64,000 nt of DNA, taken from positions 3,798,093 to 3,862,092 of the forward strand of contig NZ_BLJA01000001.1 in the NCBI RefSeq assembly GCF_019972295.1, given 5' to 3'. This document shows positions 26,932 through 35,336 of the stretch, piece after piece. The stretch is from Geobacter sp. AOG2 (lineage in GTDB: Bacteria > Desulfobacterota > Desulfuromonadia > Geobacterales > Pseudopelobacteraceae). The notes below the pieces were generated by a model. That model did not search any database, was not told the origin of the DNA, and saw only the letters and a program-made list of their open reading frames with translations. The stretch's first letter is position 1. Each line of letters opens with the position of its first letter. The position numbers and the translations under genes were made by a program.

Positions 26932-27354
26932 GTGCCTTATCTGGAATGGAACGCCACATTTGAACTTGGTATCGAAGAATTCGACCACCACCACAAGTTC
27001 CTTGTGGACCTGCTGAACATGACCTATGACGGCCTTACCTGTGAAGCGCCTCGCGATGAGCTTGGGGCGGTTCTTGACGAACTGATCAATTATGCCGGCT
27101 ATCACTTTGCCGCCGAAGAACACTGGATGGAGGTACACGACTACCCCGATGCCCCCCAGCACTGCGAGGAACACAAAAAATTCAGTACAAGGATTATGGA
27201 ATTTCAGAAGGACTTTTACCAGGAAAAAGCGGACCTGTCTTTTGAGGTCCTGCAATTTCTCAATGGCTGGCTAACCGACCATATCCTCAAGACCGATGCC
27301 GGATATGGGCGCTTTGCCCAGGGGTTGTTGCCGGTCGCCCAGGAGGATCCTTGA
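26932..27354 (+). CDS. Bacteriohemerythrin
   Basis: This second hemerythrin has 140 residues and starts with GTG after AGAAGGAGGTATC. Ligand motifs are EEFDHHHKF, YHFAAEEHWM, CEEHKKF and WLTDHILKTD, all complete. It differs clearly from the copy at 22505 (different spacing and C-terminus), so it is not a recent duplicate. It is expressed as a single gene and is closed by a strong bidirectional terminator. Confidence 0.92.
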   Translation: MPYLEWNATFELGIEEFDHHHKFLVDLLNMTYDGLTCEAPRDELGAVLDELINYAGYHFAAEEHWMEVHDYPDAPQHCEEHKKFSTRIMEFQKDFYQEKADLSFEVLQFLNGWLTDHILKTDAGYGRFAQGLLPVAQEDP

Positions 27355-27443
27355 GGAACATCGTTGAGGAGTGACATTGGGGGATACGTTTCGTAGAGTC
27401 GCAAAAGCCACATAAACGGTGTAATTCGTTACGCCCCGTTATT

Positions 27444-27490
27444 ATACAAAGAGAGGCCCCCGGATCAGTCCCGCGGGCCTCTCTTTGTAT
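27444..27490. terminator. Bidirectional terminator, 16-bp perfect stem
   Basis: ATACAAAGAGAGGCCC (27444-27459) pairs without mismatch to GGGCCTCTCTTTGTAT (27475-27490). It lies between the converging hemerythrin and the small minus-strand gene. Its ATACAAAGAGAGGC arm resembles the start of the composite element, suggesting related terminator stock. Confidence 0.9.
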
Positions 27491-27571
27491 GATTCTGGAC
27501 AACGCTTCACCCACCCGCGGTCCGTCTTCCCTTCCGGTTCTCCTTCGTCTTTTCTGAACCTTGAAACTTTT

Positions 27572-27853
27572 TTACCAGTAAATCTCTTTGTTTATGTTTT
27601 TTATGGCATCGTTCCAGCTCAGCTTTTTTAAAAAGGGGTGCCAATTCCGGGGGGCGTTGAAAAACAAGCAGTCGCCTTTTTTCCAGATCGGCACCACGGT
27701 GCCGGCAAGACCGGCGCCTTGTGTGTGCGTTTGCAATTCTTTAATGATCTCCTGTTGCTCTTCATTGTTTTTAGAGCCAAAAGCAGGGTCCAGTGGGAAT
27801 ATTATAAGGTCTGCGCCCTGTTCTTTCACATGGGCCACTTTGAATCTCGGCAT
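27572..27853 (-). CDS. Small AT-rich orphan protein, unknown function
   Basis: The 93-residue soluble protein has a central helical part (EEQQEIIKELQTH) and aromatic patches (RNWHPFLKKLSWNDA) but no domain I recognise. ATG 27853 is preceded by AGGAAAGGTG; a GTG at 27862 is also in frame. The gene is AT-richer than its surroundings and sits directly downstream of composite element copy 2, as the membrane gene at 1887 does for copy 1. A transferred accessory gene is likely. Confidence 0.6.
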   Translation of the reverse strand: MPRFKVAHVKEQGADLIIFPLDPAFGSKNNEEQQEIIKELQTHTQGAGLAGTVVPIWKKGDCLFFNAPRNWHPFLKKLSWNDAIKNINKEIYW

Positions 27854-27962
27854 CGGTTTCACCTTTCCTCATACGCAGCCTGAGCTGCTATTGACATATC
27901 ATCTGATTTGTTTCCGCGTCCACATGGATAATGTAATATATTCAGTTTACACAATACATATT

Positions 27963-28116
27963 CAATTTTCAATAGAAAAAACAGTATGTTAAAAAAATTA
28001 ACACTCTCGATTTTGTGAAAGATATGACCGTAAACGGAGCTGTGTGCGAACTAACCGTTTTCACATGAAAAAAGCTCCCGGAACATTCCCGGAAGCCTTA
28101 GTTTGTATCATTTTGA
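27963..28116 (-). repeat. Composite element copy 2
   Basis: On the minus strand: TCAAAATGATACAAA (28116-28102), then a GC-rich hairpin built on CTTCCGGGAA and TTCCGGGAGC with T-run, then CATGTGAAAACGG. AGTG next to a single perfect TGTTAA-N5-TTAACA (27987-28003) follows, then CTGTTTTTTCTATTGAAAATTG. Order and spacing match copies 1 and 3. It lies between the PilZ gene (upstream) and the 93-residue orphan (downstream). Confidence 0.7.
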
Positions 28117-28170
28117 TAGAGCCGCAACGACCGTGCACATTTCTCTCTACCGCTGGCTCCTCCTGCCAGG

Positions 28171-28530
28171 CTACCCGGTGATGAGATCGGCCATAATGAT
28201 TGTTTCCTGGATGACGGCGTCAGGGTATTCGATCTTCGAAGCGATGAGTTCACGTAACTGAATGAAAGAGGGGAGGTCAATCTCGTTGATTTTTAGTCCC
28301 AATCCCTGATCATTCTCGTAGATTACCGTGGCGGGGAATTGAAATTCCCTCTGAAAATAGCTGGCTTTCACATGTACCGGCTGATTGACGGGGATTTTTG
28401 CGTCGGTTTTTATGAACAGGCCCCGCAAGCTGATCTCCATAATCTCGCAGGATATGGTTTGTTCACCGTACTCGATGGTCGCCTGTGCCGAGACTTCGAC
28501 CCTCGAAAATCTTCTCGTGTTCACGGTCAT
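28171..28530 (-). CDS. PilZ domain protein
   Basis: The 119-residue protein is a single PilZ domain. RRFSRVEV gives the RxxxR motif near residue 6 and EISLRGLFI the downstream (D/N)xSxxG-like motif, with Glu in place of Asp. PilZ domains bind c-di-GMP and change partner interactions. It probably affects motility, exopolysaccharide or signalling. GAGGCGAC precedes the ATG. Confidence 0.85.
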   Translation of the reverse strand: MTVNTRRFSRVEVSAQATIEYGEQTISCEIMEISLRGLFIKTDAKIPVNQPVHVKASYFQREFQFPATVIYENDQGLGLKINEIDLPSFIQLRELIASKIEYPDAVIQETIIMADLITG

Positions 28531-28679
28531 GTCGCCTCACTTAGATCGTGTCTACATGCTGCCTTTTTTTAACATAACATGATACATAAAAGATTCCAAT
28601 TGTTTGATGCGTCAGGGCATCAGGGGGCGCCCCCCGCCCATTGTTACCGTCCGTAGCCTCGAATGAAAAGCGGGCCGTT

Positions 28680-28871
28680 TCAGGTGTTGTGATGCGCCGG
28701 GCTGTCCAGGAGCCGTTCGGCAGCCGCCAGGTCCTCCTCGGCCACCATGACCTCCTTCACCTTGGCCCCTTCGCCCAGGATCTGTAACGAATACTCGATG
28801 CCTCCTTCTTTCAGGAGGTCCGTTATCCGCCTCGCGTCAGAATCGCTCATCGCGTCGTAGAAGCGTGCCAT
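28680..28871 (-). CDS. Small DUF2007-like putative signal-transducing protein
   Basis: The 63-residue protein MARFYDAMSDSDARRITDLL resembles the short DUF2007 (prokaryotic signal-transducing protein) fold: a small alpha-beta unit ending VMVAEEDLAAAERLL. The start at 28871 is preferred over 28877 because GGAGG lies 8 nt before it but only 2 nt before the other ATG. Function of this family is unknown. Confidence 0.65.
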   Translation of the reverse strand: MARFYDAMSDSDARRITDLLKEGGIEYSLQILGEGAKVKEVMVAEEDLAAAERLLDSPAHHNT

Positions 28872-29047
28872 ATCCATTACCTCCGTTTCTTGCGATCCCG
28901 CGTGGATGTATGTTAACAATTTTATCATATCACGAATTGTCGGGATCGTTCACAATTTGATCGCCCTGACGAGGTGCCTTTGAGGTATAGTGGTGCTCCA
29001 TACGGATAATCCCGGGACACGAACCTCGGCAGAAAGGATTCCTCTCC

Positions 29048-29491
29048 ATGCGCGCCAAGCCCGATTTTCCCATACGCATCTTCTACGACGGCTCGTGCCC
29101 GGTCTGCAATGCCGAGGTGGAGGGATACGGGCGCAAGGACCGGGCGGGTCGCCTGATCCTGGTGGATGTGAGCTCGCCTGACTTCGACGCCTCCCCCTAC
29201 AATATCACCCTGGCGGATTTCATGTACCAGATGCACGTCCTGGATAATTCCGGCCGGCTCTACCGCGGGGTGGACGCCTTCTGGGCCATCTGGCAGGCCT
29301 TCCCGGCCTCGCGGTTCCTGGGCCTGTGCGGCGTCCTGATCACTCTGCCGCTGGTGAACCCCTTGGCCAGGCTCTTTTACCGGGTGTTTGCCCGCCTCCG
29401 GGTCTATCTTCCGAAACGTCGCCGGGACTGCACGAGCGGTTCCTGCCGGACCGACGGGGGAGGGTCGGCTAACGGAGGCGGGCGCCCGTGA
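29048..29491 (+). CDS. DCC-family (DUF393) thiol-disulfide protein
   Basis: The 147-residue protein carries the N-terminal signature FYDGSCPVCNAEV, which gives the family its name (a DxxCxxC thioredoxin-like motif). FWAIWQAFP and a hydrophobic segment follow, then a basic, cysteine-containing tail. Such proteins are putative oxidoreductases. AGGATTCCTCTCC precedes the ATG. It is followed after 138 nt by the ParA-like gene. Confidence 0.85.
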   Translation: MRAKPDFPIRIFYDGSCPVCNAEVEGYGRKDRAGRLILVDVSSPDFDASPYNITLADFMYQMHVLDNSGRLYRGVDAFWAIWQAFPASRFLGLCGVLITLPLVNPLARLFYRVFARLRVYLPKRRRDCTSGSCRTDGGGSANGGGRP

Positions 29492-29629
29492 TTTTGTCGA
29501 GGAAATGTGAAAAAAAAGGGTTTTTTCGTTGAGAAGAAAAACGGGCATGGCATCCGACGGTCCCGTGGGTTATAATGAGAACCGCCAGACACGACAAGCC
29601 GTACCACACTATGGACGCCGGACACGCGA

Positions 29630-31018
29630 ATGAAGCCGTATCCCTACATCATAACCATCTCCTCGGAAAAAGGGGGGGTGGGCAAGACCACCCTGGCCAG
29701 CAATCTGGCCGTATTCCTGAAGGCCCTGCGAGAGAACCTGCCGGTCACTATCCTCTCCTTCGACAACCACTTCACCATTGACCGGATGTTCGCCCGGGAT
29801 GGGCAGAGGTCGGAAGGCTCCGTTCTGGAGATGTTGGAGGGGGAACCGGCCGGTAGCTTGGTGCGTAGCGGCCAGTACGGCGTCGGCTATATCCCTTCCT
29901 CCGCCGGCCTGAATGCCCTTCATGCCCGCTTCACGGACCCCATGACCCTGACGCGCCTGCTGGCGGAATCCGGATTGCCGGGCGTGGTGATCATCGATAC
30001 GCGTCCCGACCTGAATCCCCTGACCCAGAATGCCCTTTACGCCGCCGACCGGGTGTTGATCCCGGTTAAGGACATGGCCAGCATGGAGAACTGCAAGAAC
30101 ATCATCGCCCTGGCGGAGCGGCGCGGCATGGAGAGGGAGGCCCTGGCCCTGATCCCCTGCCTGGTGGACGAGCGGATCAAATATGAGGGGGACACCAGGG
30201 ACCAGAAGACCCTGCTGAGGGCTTTCGCCGCAGAACGGGGCTACCGCTGCCTGGATATCTGCATCTCCAAAAGTCCCAAGGTGGAGAGCCTTACCACCAA
30301 CCCGGACGGTAAGATCTATCCGATCCTGACTCATGCCAGAGGGACGGAGGTCCACGGACAGTTCCGGGAGATCGCCCTGGACGTGCTTAAGGCCCTGGAT
30401 GCCCTTCCCGCGCCCCGCGCATCCTTTTTGTACCTGCCCGGACCGGCCGAGCAGGGGTTCAGGCCGATGCAGGATTTTCCGGTGCGCGCAGAAGGGCTGG
30501 CGGAGCGCTGCCTGATCTGCGGAATGCTGCTGGCGGAGCATCCCGAGGGACGCGGCTTCTACTACGAGACATCGGATTGGACCCGGCGCGGCTTTCTGCA
30601 CAGTTCCTGCTTTGTGGACGTGCTCTGCGCCGCGCTCTACGGACTGACCCGCGATTCCCAGGGGTACGGCATAGCCCGCCTGGTGGTCGCCGAAAAGGCC
30701 CGCAAACAGGTAACCTTGATTCGCTCCAGGCGGGTCGGCGACTCAGACCGGGTCGATATCCGGCTGTTCGACGCCGAAGGTGAACAACAGTTTCAGAAGG
30801 AGTTGAGCCTGGACGAACCGGGGGAGGGGGAGGCCGTGGGAACCTATGACCGGCTCATGCAGTTGCTGAGCGGAGCCCTGCCCGGAGAGGGCACGGGCGC
30901 ATGGTTGGCCGTGCACCCGGTTGATCCCGAATACCCCGAATCGGTCCTGGGGGAAGAACAGTACCGCGCCGTCCACCACGTGCAGTCCGTCATCAGCGGA
31001 GCTGCCGGCCTCTCCTGA
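29630..31018 (+). CDS. ParA/MinD-type ATPase with cysteine-containing C-terminal domain
   Basis: The 462-residue protein has a deviant Walker A (SSEKGGVGKTTLASNL) at the N-terminus and VVIIDTRPDLN as Walker B, so the first about 260 residues are a ParA-like ATPase. The C-terminal about 200 residues contain a CLICG motif and appear unrelated to Soj/ParA. No parB or parS-like genes are adjacent. It may position a protein complex or act in regulation; not a plasmid partition pair on this evidence. Confidence 0.8.
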   Translation: MKPYPYIITISSEKGGVGKTTLASNLAVFLKALRENLPVTILSFDNHFTIDRMFARDGQRSEGSVLEMLEGEPAGSLVRSGQYGVGYIPSSAGLNALHARFTDPMTLTRLLAESGLPGVVIIDTRPDLNPLTQNALYAADRVLIPVKDMASMENCKNIIALAERRGMEREALALIPCLVDERIKYEGDTRDQKTLLRAFAAERGYRCLDICISKSPKVESLTTNPDGKIYPILTHARGTEVHGQFREIALDVLKALDALPAPRASFLYLPGPAEQGFRPMQDFPVRAEGLAERCLICGMLLAEHPEGRGFYYETSDWTRRGFLHSSCFVDVLCAALYGLTRDSQGYGIARLVVAEKARKQVTLIRSRRVGDSDRVDIRLFDAEGEQQFQKELSLDEPGEGEAVGTYDRLMQLLSGALPGEGTGAWLAVHPVDPEYPESVLGEEQYRAVHHVQSVISGAAGLS

Positions 31019-31241
31019 GCAAGGGGGGCTCGCACGAAAACCGGGAATTCCCCTGCCGGAACCCGCCGTTTCTCTACCCCTCAGCCGCTCTTTCCCCCTC
31101 CTCTTCGAATCCCTTGACACAGCATTGCCAACCATGGTTTCGGGCCGGTTACGAAATGTTTTCAAAACCGTCACATCGGGGCTGAGAGACTTGTGGTATC
31201 GTTGTAATAACGTAATGGAAAGAGACAAGGAGGGGTGAGAT

Positions 31242-31781
31242 ATGGATCAGAGACATGCGATTCGGTACGATTCCGAACTATTGCCGAAAAAACTGGCCAC
31301 GACCACCATTTTGCTGGGAGAAGACCGTTCCCTGGAATCGCAGGTGGTCAATTACTGCGCCCTTGGGATGAAGGTCATAATTCCCCCAGCCGTTATTCCT
31401 GACGATCCTCCAAAGAAAAACGACACCGTGAGGGTTCTTCTGCCGGTTACCGGAGGTGCACAACTGTGGTTTACCGGCATGTGTGTCCATGCCGAGAAAG
31501 AGCAGGATGGGTCCGTCGCCATGGGGATTTATTTTTACAACCCCACCGAACAGAACCATCTCCATGCGTTATTGTTTACCTCCCTTAACGAGTTATTCCA
31601 GGCGCCGGCATTCATCAGGCACGAATGGGAAGAGTTGGTGGGGAAATTGTGCGATTTCGATGACCCGGAGATGAAAGAGATCGGGCATCGGGAAATGGAT
31701 ATCATAAGGACGCATCGGCAAGGGAACCGCTTCCGGCCGGGCTGCGCTGCGGGTACGGACTGTGTTTGCACTTCCCGGTAA
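31242..31781 (+). CDS. PilZ-like domain protein
   Basis: The 179-residue protein has QRHAIRY at its N-terminus (RxxxR-type motif) and VVNYCALGMKVIIP where PilZ proteins have DxSxxG-like residues (here C-A-L-G). The fold agrees up to about residue 105; the C-terminus is helical and ends in a cysteine-rich tail. c-di-GMP binding is plausible but the second motif is degenerate. GGAGGGGTGAGAT precedes the ATG. Confidence 0.65.
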   Translation: MDQRHAIRYDSELLPKKLATTTILLGEDRSLESQVVNYCALGMKVIIPPAVIPDDPPKKNDTVRVLLPVTGGAQLWFTGMCVHAEKEQDGSVAMGIYFYNPTEQNHLHALLFTSLNELFQAPAFIRHEWEELVGKLCDFDDPEMKEIGHREMDIIRTHRQGNRFRPGCAAGTDCVCTSR

Positions 31782-31813
31782 CGGTTCGTTTCTTCCATAG
31801 GATCCCGCGGGGA

Positions 31814-32005
31814 TCAGGGCGGCGGGACCGTCACGAGTTCTGCCCGTAACGGCTCGGAATCCCAGGTGACCTCAGGGTAAAGGGATTTATCGAGGCGGAG
31901 GTAGGTGCCGTCGAGCCCCGAAGGAGCCCACCAGCATTCTTTTCCCCGGTGAGGGGCTTCGTTGAAGAGATACAGGTCGTTGTTCTTGTCTCTGGCGATG
32001 TACAT
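31814..32005 (-). CDS. Small Trp-containing protein, unknown function
   Basis: The 63-residue protein begins MYIARDKNNDLYLFNEAP and has ECWWAPSGL in the middle; GAGGAAATACC lies upstream of the ATG. It looks like a small beta-rich folded unit. I do not recognise a family. Confidence 0.6.
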   Translation of the reverse strand: MYIARDKNNDLYLFNEAPHRGKECWWAPSGLDGTYLRLDKSLYPEVTWDSEPLRAELVTVPPP

Positions 32006-32381
32006 GGTATTTCCTCCTCACAAGTCCCGTGAAATAGTAGATATCCTATTGGTCGTAGTATGCCTCTCAATCCTTCCCAGAGATGATCCCTCCGTTTTCC
32101 GGTTCGAAGAAATGTTGCCGCACGATTTTCCTGGACTCCGTTACGGCCTTTGTCTGAACAAACGTACGCCTGCCGACCAACAGGCTATCGACGCGGGCAA
32201 GCTTGGCTGAACAATGGCTGGCCCAGGTTTTCGATGGTTTCGGTCTCCGCGGGAGCTTGCCGGGTGGTGTATCCTTGCGGGAGACGTGCTAAACTGTCCG
32301 GGCCGATTCGGGGAACACGACCGTGCGCCCGCGACCGGGATTCTTCACTCCTCGAAACAACCGGGAAAGGAGAGTGTCATC
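32006..32381. other. Gene-free stretch
   Basis: Between the divergent 63-residue protein and NIPSNAP-like gene. Open frames here are short and without ribosome-binding sites. Promoters for both genes are expected but none is clear enough to place. Confidence 0.45.
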
Positions 32382-32675
32382 ATGCGCGAACAGATACGTA
32401 TCTATACCATCAATAAAGGTTGCCTGCACCAGTTTGTCGAAGAGTGGCGCGGGAAGATCCGGCCGCTCAGGGAAAAGCTCGGTTTCAGGATAATCGGGGC
32501 GTGGGCCGTGGAAGCCACCAACCAGTTTGTATGGGTTCAGAGGTACGAAGGGGACAAAAACTGGGAAGAGCAGGACCAAGCGTATTTCGCCTCGGACGAG
32601 AGGCGGGCCATGGAGCCGGACCCGGCGCGCCTGATCGCCAGGATGGAACAATACTTTGCGGAGCCGGTCCTGTAA
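32382..32675 (+). CDS. NIPSNAP family protein
   Basis: The 97-residue protein has the NIPSNAP/dimeric alpha-beta barrel pattern: an IRIYTINKG opening strand, then EEWRGKIRPL, GAWAVEATNQFVWVQRYEG and a closing amphipathic helix. GGAAAGGAGAGTGTC precedes the ATG at 32382. Bacterial members are small homodimers of unsettled function. It stands alone. Confidence 0.8.
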   Translation: MREQIRIYTINKGCLHQFVEEWRGKIRPLREKLGFRIIGAWAVEATNQFVWVQRYEGDKNWEEQDQAYFASDERRAMEPDPARLIARMEQYFAEPVL

Positions 32676-32764
32676 GGCGCACAAGTCCCCCAGGACCCTT
32701 GAATCCCAGGGGACTTGCCCGGTATGGAACTTCTGTCAATCTCTCTCCCAACCCCGTTCCCCCC

Positions 32765-33517
32765 TCAGAGGTGGATTCCTCCCGAGACCTCCACCCGCTG
32801 GCCGTTGATCCAGCGGCAACCGTCGGACAACAGGGCGGCCACCGCGCCGCCGATGTCGTCCGGCAGGCCGACCCGGCCCAAGGCGGTCTGGGACGCGATG
32901 AAGCGGTTGATCTCGGCATTATCCCGCACCGCACCGCCGCCGAAGTCGGTCTCGATGGCGCCGGGGGCCACCGCGTTCACGGCGATCCCCCGCGGCCCCA
33001 ACTCCAGGGCCAGGTAGCGGGTCAGGGTCTCGATGCCTCCCTTCATGGCGCCGTAGGCGCTGTAGCCGGGCAGGGAGAACCGGGCCAGGCCGGACGAGAT
33101 GTTCACGATCCTCCCGCCGTCCTTGATGAGCGGCAGAAGCCGCTGGGTCAGGAAGAACACCCCCTTGAAATGGATGTTCATCAACAGGTCGAACTGCTCC
33201 TCGGTGGTTTCGGCGAAGGGTGCGTTGACGCCGACGCCTGCGTTGTTGACCAGAAAGTCGAAGTCGTTTCGCTGCCACGTCTGTGCCAGGGCTGTTTTGA
33301 CCCTGTCTGCGAAGGCAGGGAAACCCTTGTGGTCCCCCGCGTCCAGGCGCAGGGCTACGGCCTTGCGGCCCGCGGCCGTCACCTTGGCGACAACCTCCGC
33401 CGCCTCGGCCTGCTTGCTGTTGTAGGTGATGATGACGTCATTGCCTGCGTCGGCCAAGTGCAGGGCGATGCTCTTGCCCAGGCCGCGGCTGGCGCCGGTT
33501 ACAAGTGCGATGCTCAT
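32765..33517 (-). CDS. SDR family oxidoreductase
   Basis: The 250-residue classical short-chain dehydrogenase has TGASRGLGKS (TGxxxGxG) for NAD(P) binding, NNAG, the Ser of NISSGLA and the YSAYGAMK catalytic Tyr/Lys. PGAIETDF is the family's post-catalytic segment. The substrate is unknown; sequence resembles 3-ketoacyl-ACP reductase-like SDRs. Single gene, start at the ATG with AAAGGAACCGCAA. Confidence 0.93.
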   Translation of the reverse strand: MSIALVTGASRGLGKSIALHLADAGNDVIITYNSKQAEAAEVVAKVTAAGRKAVALRLDAGDHKGFPAFADRVKTALAQTWQRNDFDFLVNNAGVGVNAPFAETTEEQFDLLMNIHFKGVFFLTQRLLPLIKDGGRIVNISSGLARFSLPGYSAYGAMKGGIETLTRYLALELGPRGIAVNAVAPGAIETDFGGGAVRDNAEINRFIASQTALGRVGLPDDIGGAVAALLSDGCRWINGQRVEVSGGIHL

Positions 33518-33772
33518 TTGCGGTTCCTTTCTCAGGTTAGTGTCGGGCTGTTCATGTCATAATCCTACTATACGCCCCCACACGTCCCGGGTGAAGGCAT
33601 GATCGTGCGGAATGCTTGCCTGTTTCTCCAGTGTGCCACATTTTTTTCGCTACGCGAGCGCAAAACATTTGAGGCGGGCTCGGGAAGGGTCAAATAGGAT
33701 TCGGGAAGTTTCTCATTGAAAAACGGTCCGGTTTCGGGCGATAACAGGCCATGGGTGAAATCAGGGAAAGGT

Positions 33773-34114
33773 ATGCTGACGATGGCGCTGCCCGATGAGG
33801 AACTGACAAGGGTGGGGGAGGTGCTGGAACCGTTCTGCCGGACGCGGAGCGGCGATTCGGTCACGGTCGCCTGCCAGGTCCGGGGGAACCGGGTGACCCT
33901 GGTGGAGACCCGTCCTCTGTTTATCGACCCATCGATCATGAACAGCGTGAACGTGGCCCAGTTCGAGTTTGTCCCGGACCTCAAGGTCTGGACCCTGTAC
34001 TGGTACGACCGGAAGAACCGGCGCCAGCCGTACCCCACGGGGCGTAACCGGGACAGCCTGGAAAAGCTGGTCGCGGAGGTGGCGGCCGATCCCACCGGCA
34101 TCTTCTGGGACTGA
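33773..34114 (+). CDS. DUF3024-like protein
   Basis: The 113-residue protein with VTLVETRPLFIDPS and KVWTLYWYDRKNR resembles the DUF3024 family (small proteins of unknown function often found with repair or stress genes). Two ATGs are close (33773 and 33782); GGGAAAGG is at good distance from the second. A terminator hairpin follows about 65 nt downstream. Confidence 0.65.
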   Translation: MLTMALPDEELTRVGEVLEPFCRTRSGDSVTVACQVRGNRVTLVETRPLFIDPSIMNSVNVAQFEFVPDLKVWTLYWYDRKNRRQPYPTGRNRDSLEKLVAEVAADPTGIFWD

Positions 34115-34179
34115 CCGGAATCTTTATTGGACTTATAGGACCTATGAATCCCATGGATCCTGACGCCAGCAACAGCAGA

Positions 34180-34210
34180 GCCCCCGGCAGCAATGCCGGG
34201 GGCATTCGTT
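34180..34210 (+). terminator. Intrinsic terminator
   Basis: GCCCCCGGCA (34180-34189) pairs with TGCCGGGGGC (34194-34203), followed by ATTCGTTTTT. A short 9-nt periodic GGAC repeat (34127-34160) lies just before it. It closes the DUF3024-like gene and insulates the next unit. Confidence 0.88.
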
Positions 34211-34290
34211 TTTGTGCCCCATTATCTTTAGGAGAGGGGTATAATAAAGTAAGGCATTTGAGAGATCATGGATGACGCGAGGTGGCTGGT

Positions 34291-34719
34291 ATGAAAAAGC
34301 TCATTCGCATACTGGCGGTACTCCTGATAGCGACAGCCGCGGTTCACGCCCTGCCGGCGCAGGCCGACCGGGGCGGGCAGGTGGTGGTGCGCGGAGGCGG
34401 GCGTTTCGGGCATGGCGGCTATGGCGGCGGTCACGGCGGGGTGGGGGTCTATATCGGGCCGGGATGGTGGGGGCCGGGGTGGGCGGGTTATCCCTATCCC
34501 TATTACCCCTACTATTATTATCCCTATTACCCCTCGCCGCCCGTTGTAGTGCAGCCGCCCGAGATTTATGTCGATCCCGCGCCCCAGGAGGAAACGCCGA
34601 GTTACTGGTATTTCTGTCCGGACCCGCAGGGATATTATCCCTATGTCAAAAAGTGCCCGAAGGGTTGGCTGAAGGTGGTTCCTCCTGCAAATCCGCCGGA
34701 GGGGGGAGGAGAAAAATGA
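34291..34719 (+). CDS. Exported Gly/Tyr/Pro-rich protein
   Basis: The 142-residue protein has a signal peptide (MKKLIRILAVLLIATAA), then glycine-rich repeats, a YPYYPYYYYPYYP stretch and a C-terminal module YWYFCPDPQGYYPYVKKC. That module recurs in exported proteins of many proteobacteria. Probably an envelope or surface protein. It overlaps the next gene by 4 nt (ATGA), so the two are cotranslated with the glycine-zipper lipoprotein. Confidence 0.75.
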   Translation: MKKLIRILAVLLIATAAVHALPAQADRGGQVVVRGGGRFGHGGYGGGHGGVGVYIGPGWWGPGWAGYPYPYYPYYYYPYYPSPPVVVQPPEIYVDPAPQEETPSYWYFCPDPQGYYPYVKKCPKGWLKVVPPANPPEGGGEK

Positions 34720-35243
34720 TACTTATCAAATTCATGCGAATGCGGGCGGCAGTAGCTGCGGTGCTGGTGGTGAGCGGTTGTGCGACCATACCGGCGGGCC
34801 CCAGCGTGCTCGTGCTGCCGGGGGCGGGAAAATCGTTCGAACAATTCCAGACCGATGACTATGTGTGCAGGCGCTGGGCGGAACAACAGATAGGCATGAC
34901 GGCCCAGCAGACCGCTCAGGACAATACGGTTAAGGGGGCTGCGGTCGGGACCATGATTGGTGCCGGCGCCGGCGCGCTCCTGGGGGCGGCCAGCGGCCAT
35001 GCGGGTGCCGGTGCGGCCATTGGCGCGGGCAGCGGGCTCTTGATGGGAACGGCTGTGGGTGCCGGCTCCGGTGAGGAATATGGCTGGGAATCCCAGCGGA
35101 GATACGACTACGCCTATGTGCAGTGCATGTATTCCAAAGGTAATGAAATCCCCGGCGCGGTGCACCAGTACCGGATACGGAAACGCACCACTCCGCCGCC
35201 ACCGTCATCCGTACCGCCCGACTATGTGCCGCCGGAACAATAA
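34716..35243 (+). CDS. Glycine-zipper lipoprotein
   Basis: The 175-residue protein has a lipobox ending in VSGC. After CATIPAGPSVLVLPG comes a Gly/Ala-rich zipper (AAVGTMIGAGAGALLGAASG, roughly residues 70-115), then RRYDYAYVQCMYSKGNEIPG and a Pro-rich tail. It is a paralogue of the protein at 48714, sharing the N-terminus and the RRYDxAYxQCMYS motif. Glycine-zipper lipoproteins insert in or bridge the outer membrane. ATG at 34716 overlaps the upstream stop. Confidence 0.8.
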   Translation: MILIKFMRMRAAVAAVLVVSGCATIPAGPSVLVLPGAGKSFEQFQTDDYVCRRWAEQQIGMTAQQTAQDNTVKGAAVGTMIGAGAGALLGAASGHAGAGAAIGAGSGLLMGTAVGAGSGEEYGWESQRRYDYAYVQCMYSKGNEIPGAVHQYRIRKRTTPPPPSSVPPDYVPPEQ

Positions 35244-35257
35244 GCTGGCCGGGCCAG

Positions 35258-35327
35258 GGGATTTATGGGACAAATGGGACAAATAAGCCTTTTATAAGTC
35301 CCATCGGTCCCATTTGTCCTATAAACT
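35258..35327. repeat. 9-nt periodic GGAC repeat cluster B, inverted arms
   Basis: GGGATTTATGGGACAAATG-type units (about 9-nt period) face CCCATCGGTCCCATTTGTCC-type units across a short centre, so the stretch can fold into a hairpin. It lies between the glycine-zipper lipoprotein and the end of the CheB-CheR fusion gene. The same unit family recurs at 48400, 49673, 55978, 56755 and 58560. Confidence 0.8.
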
Positions 35328-35336
35328 TTATACCCC

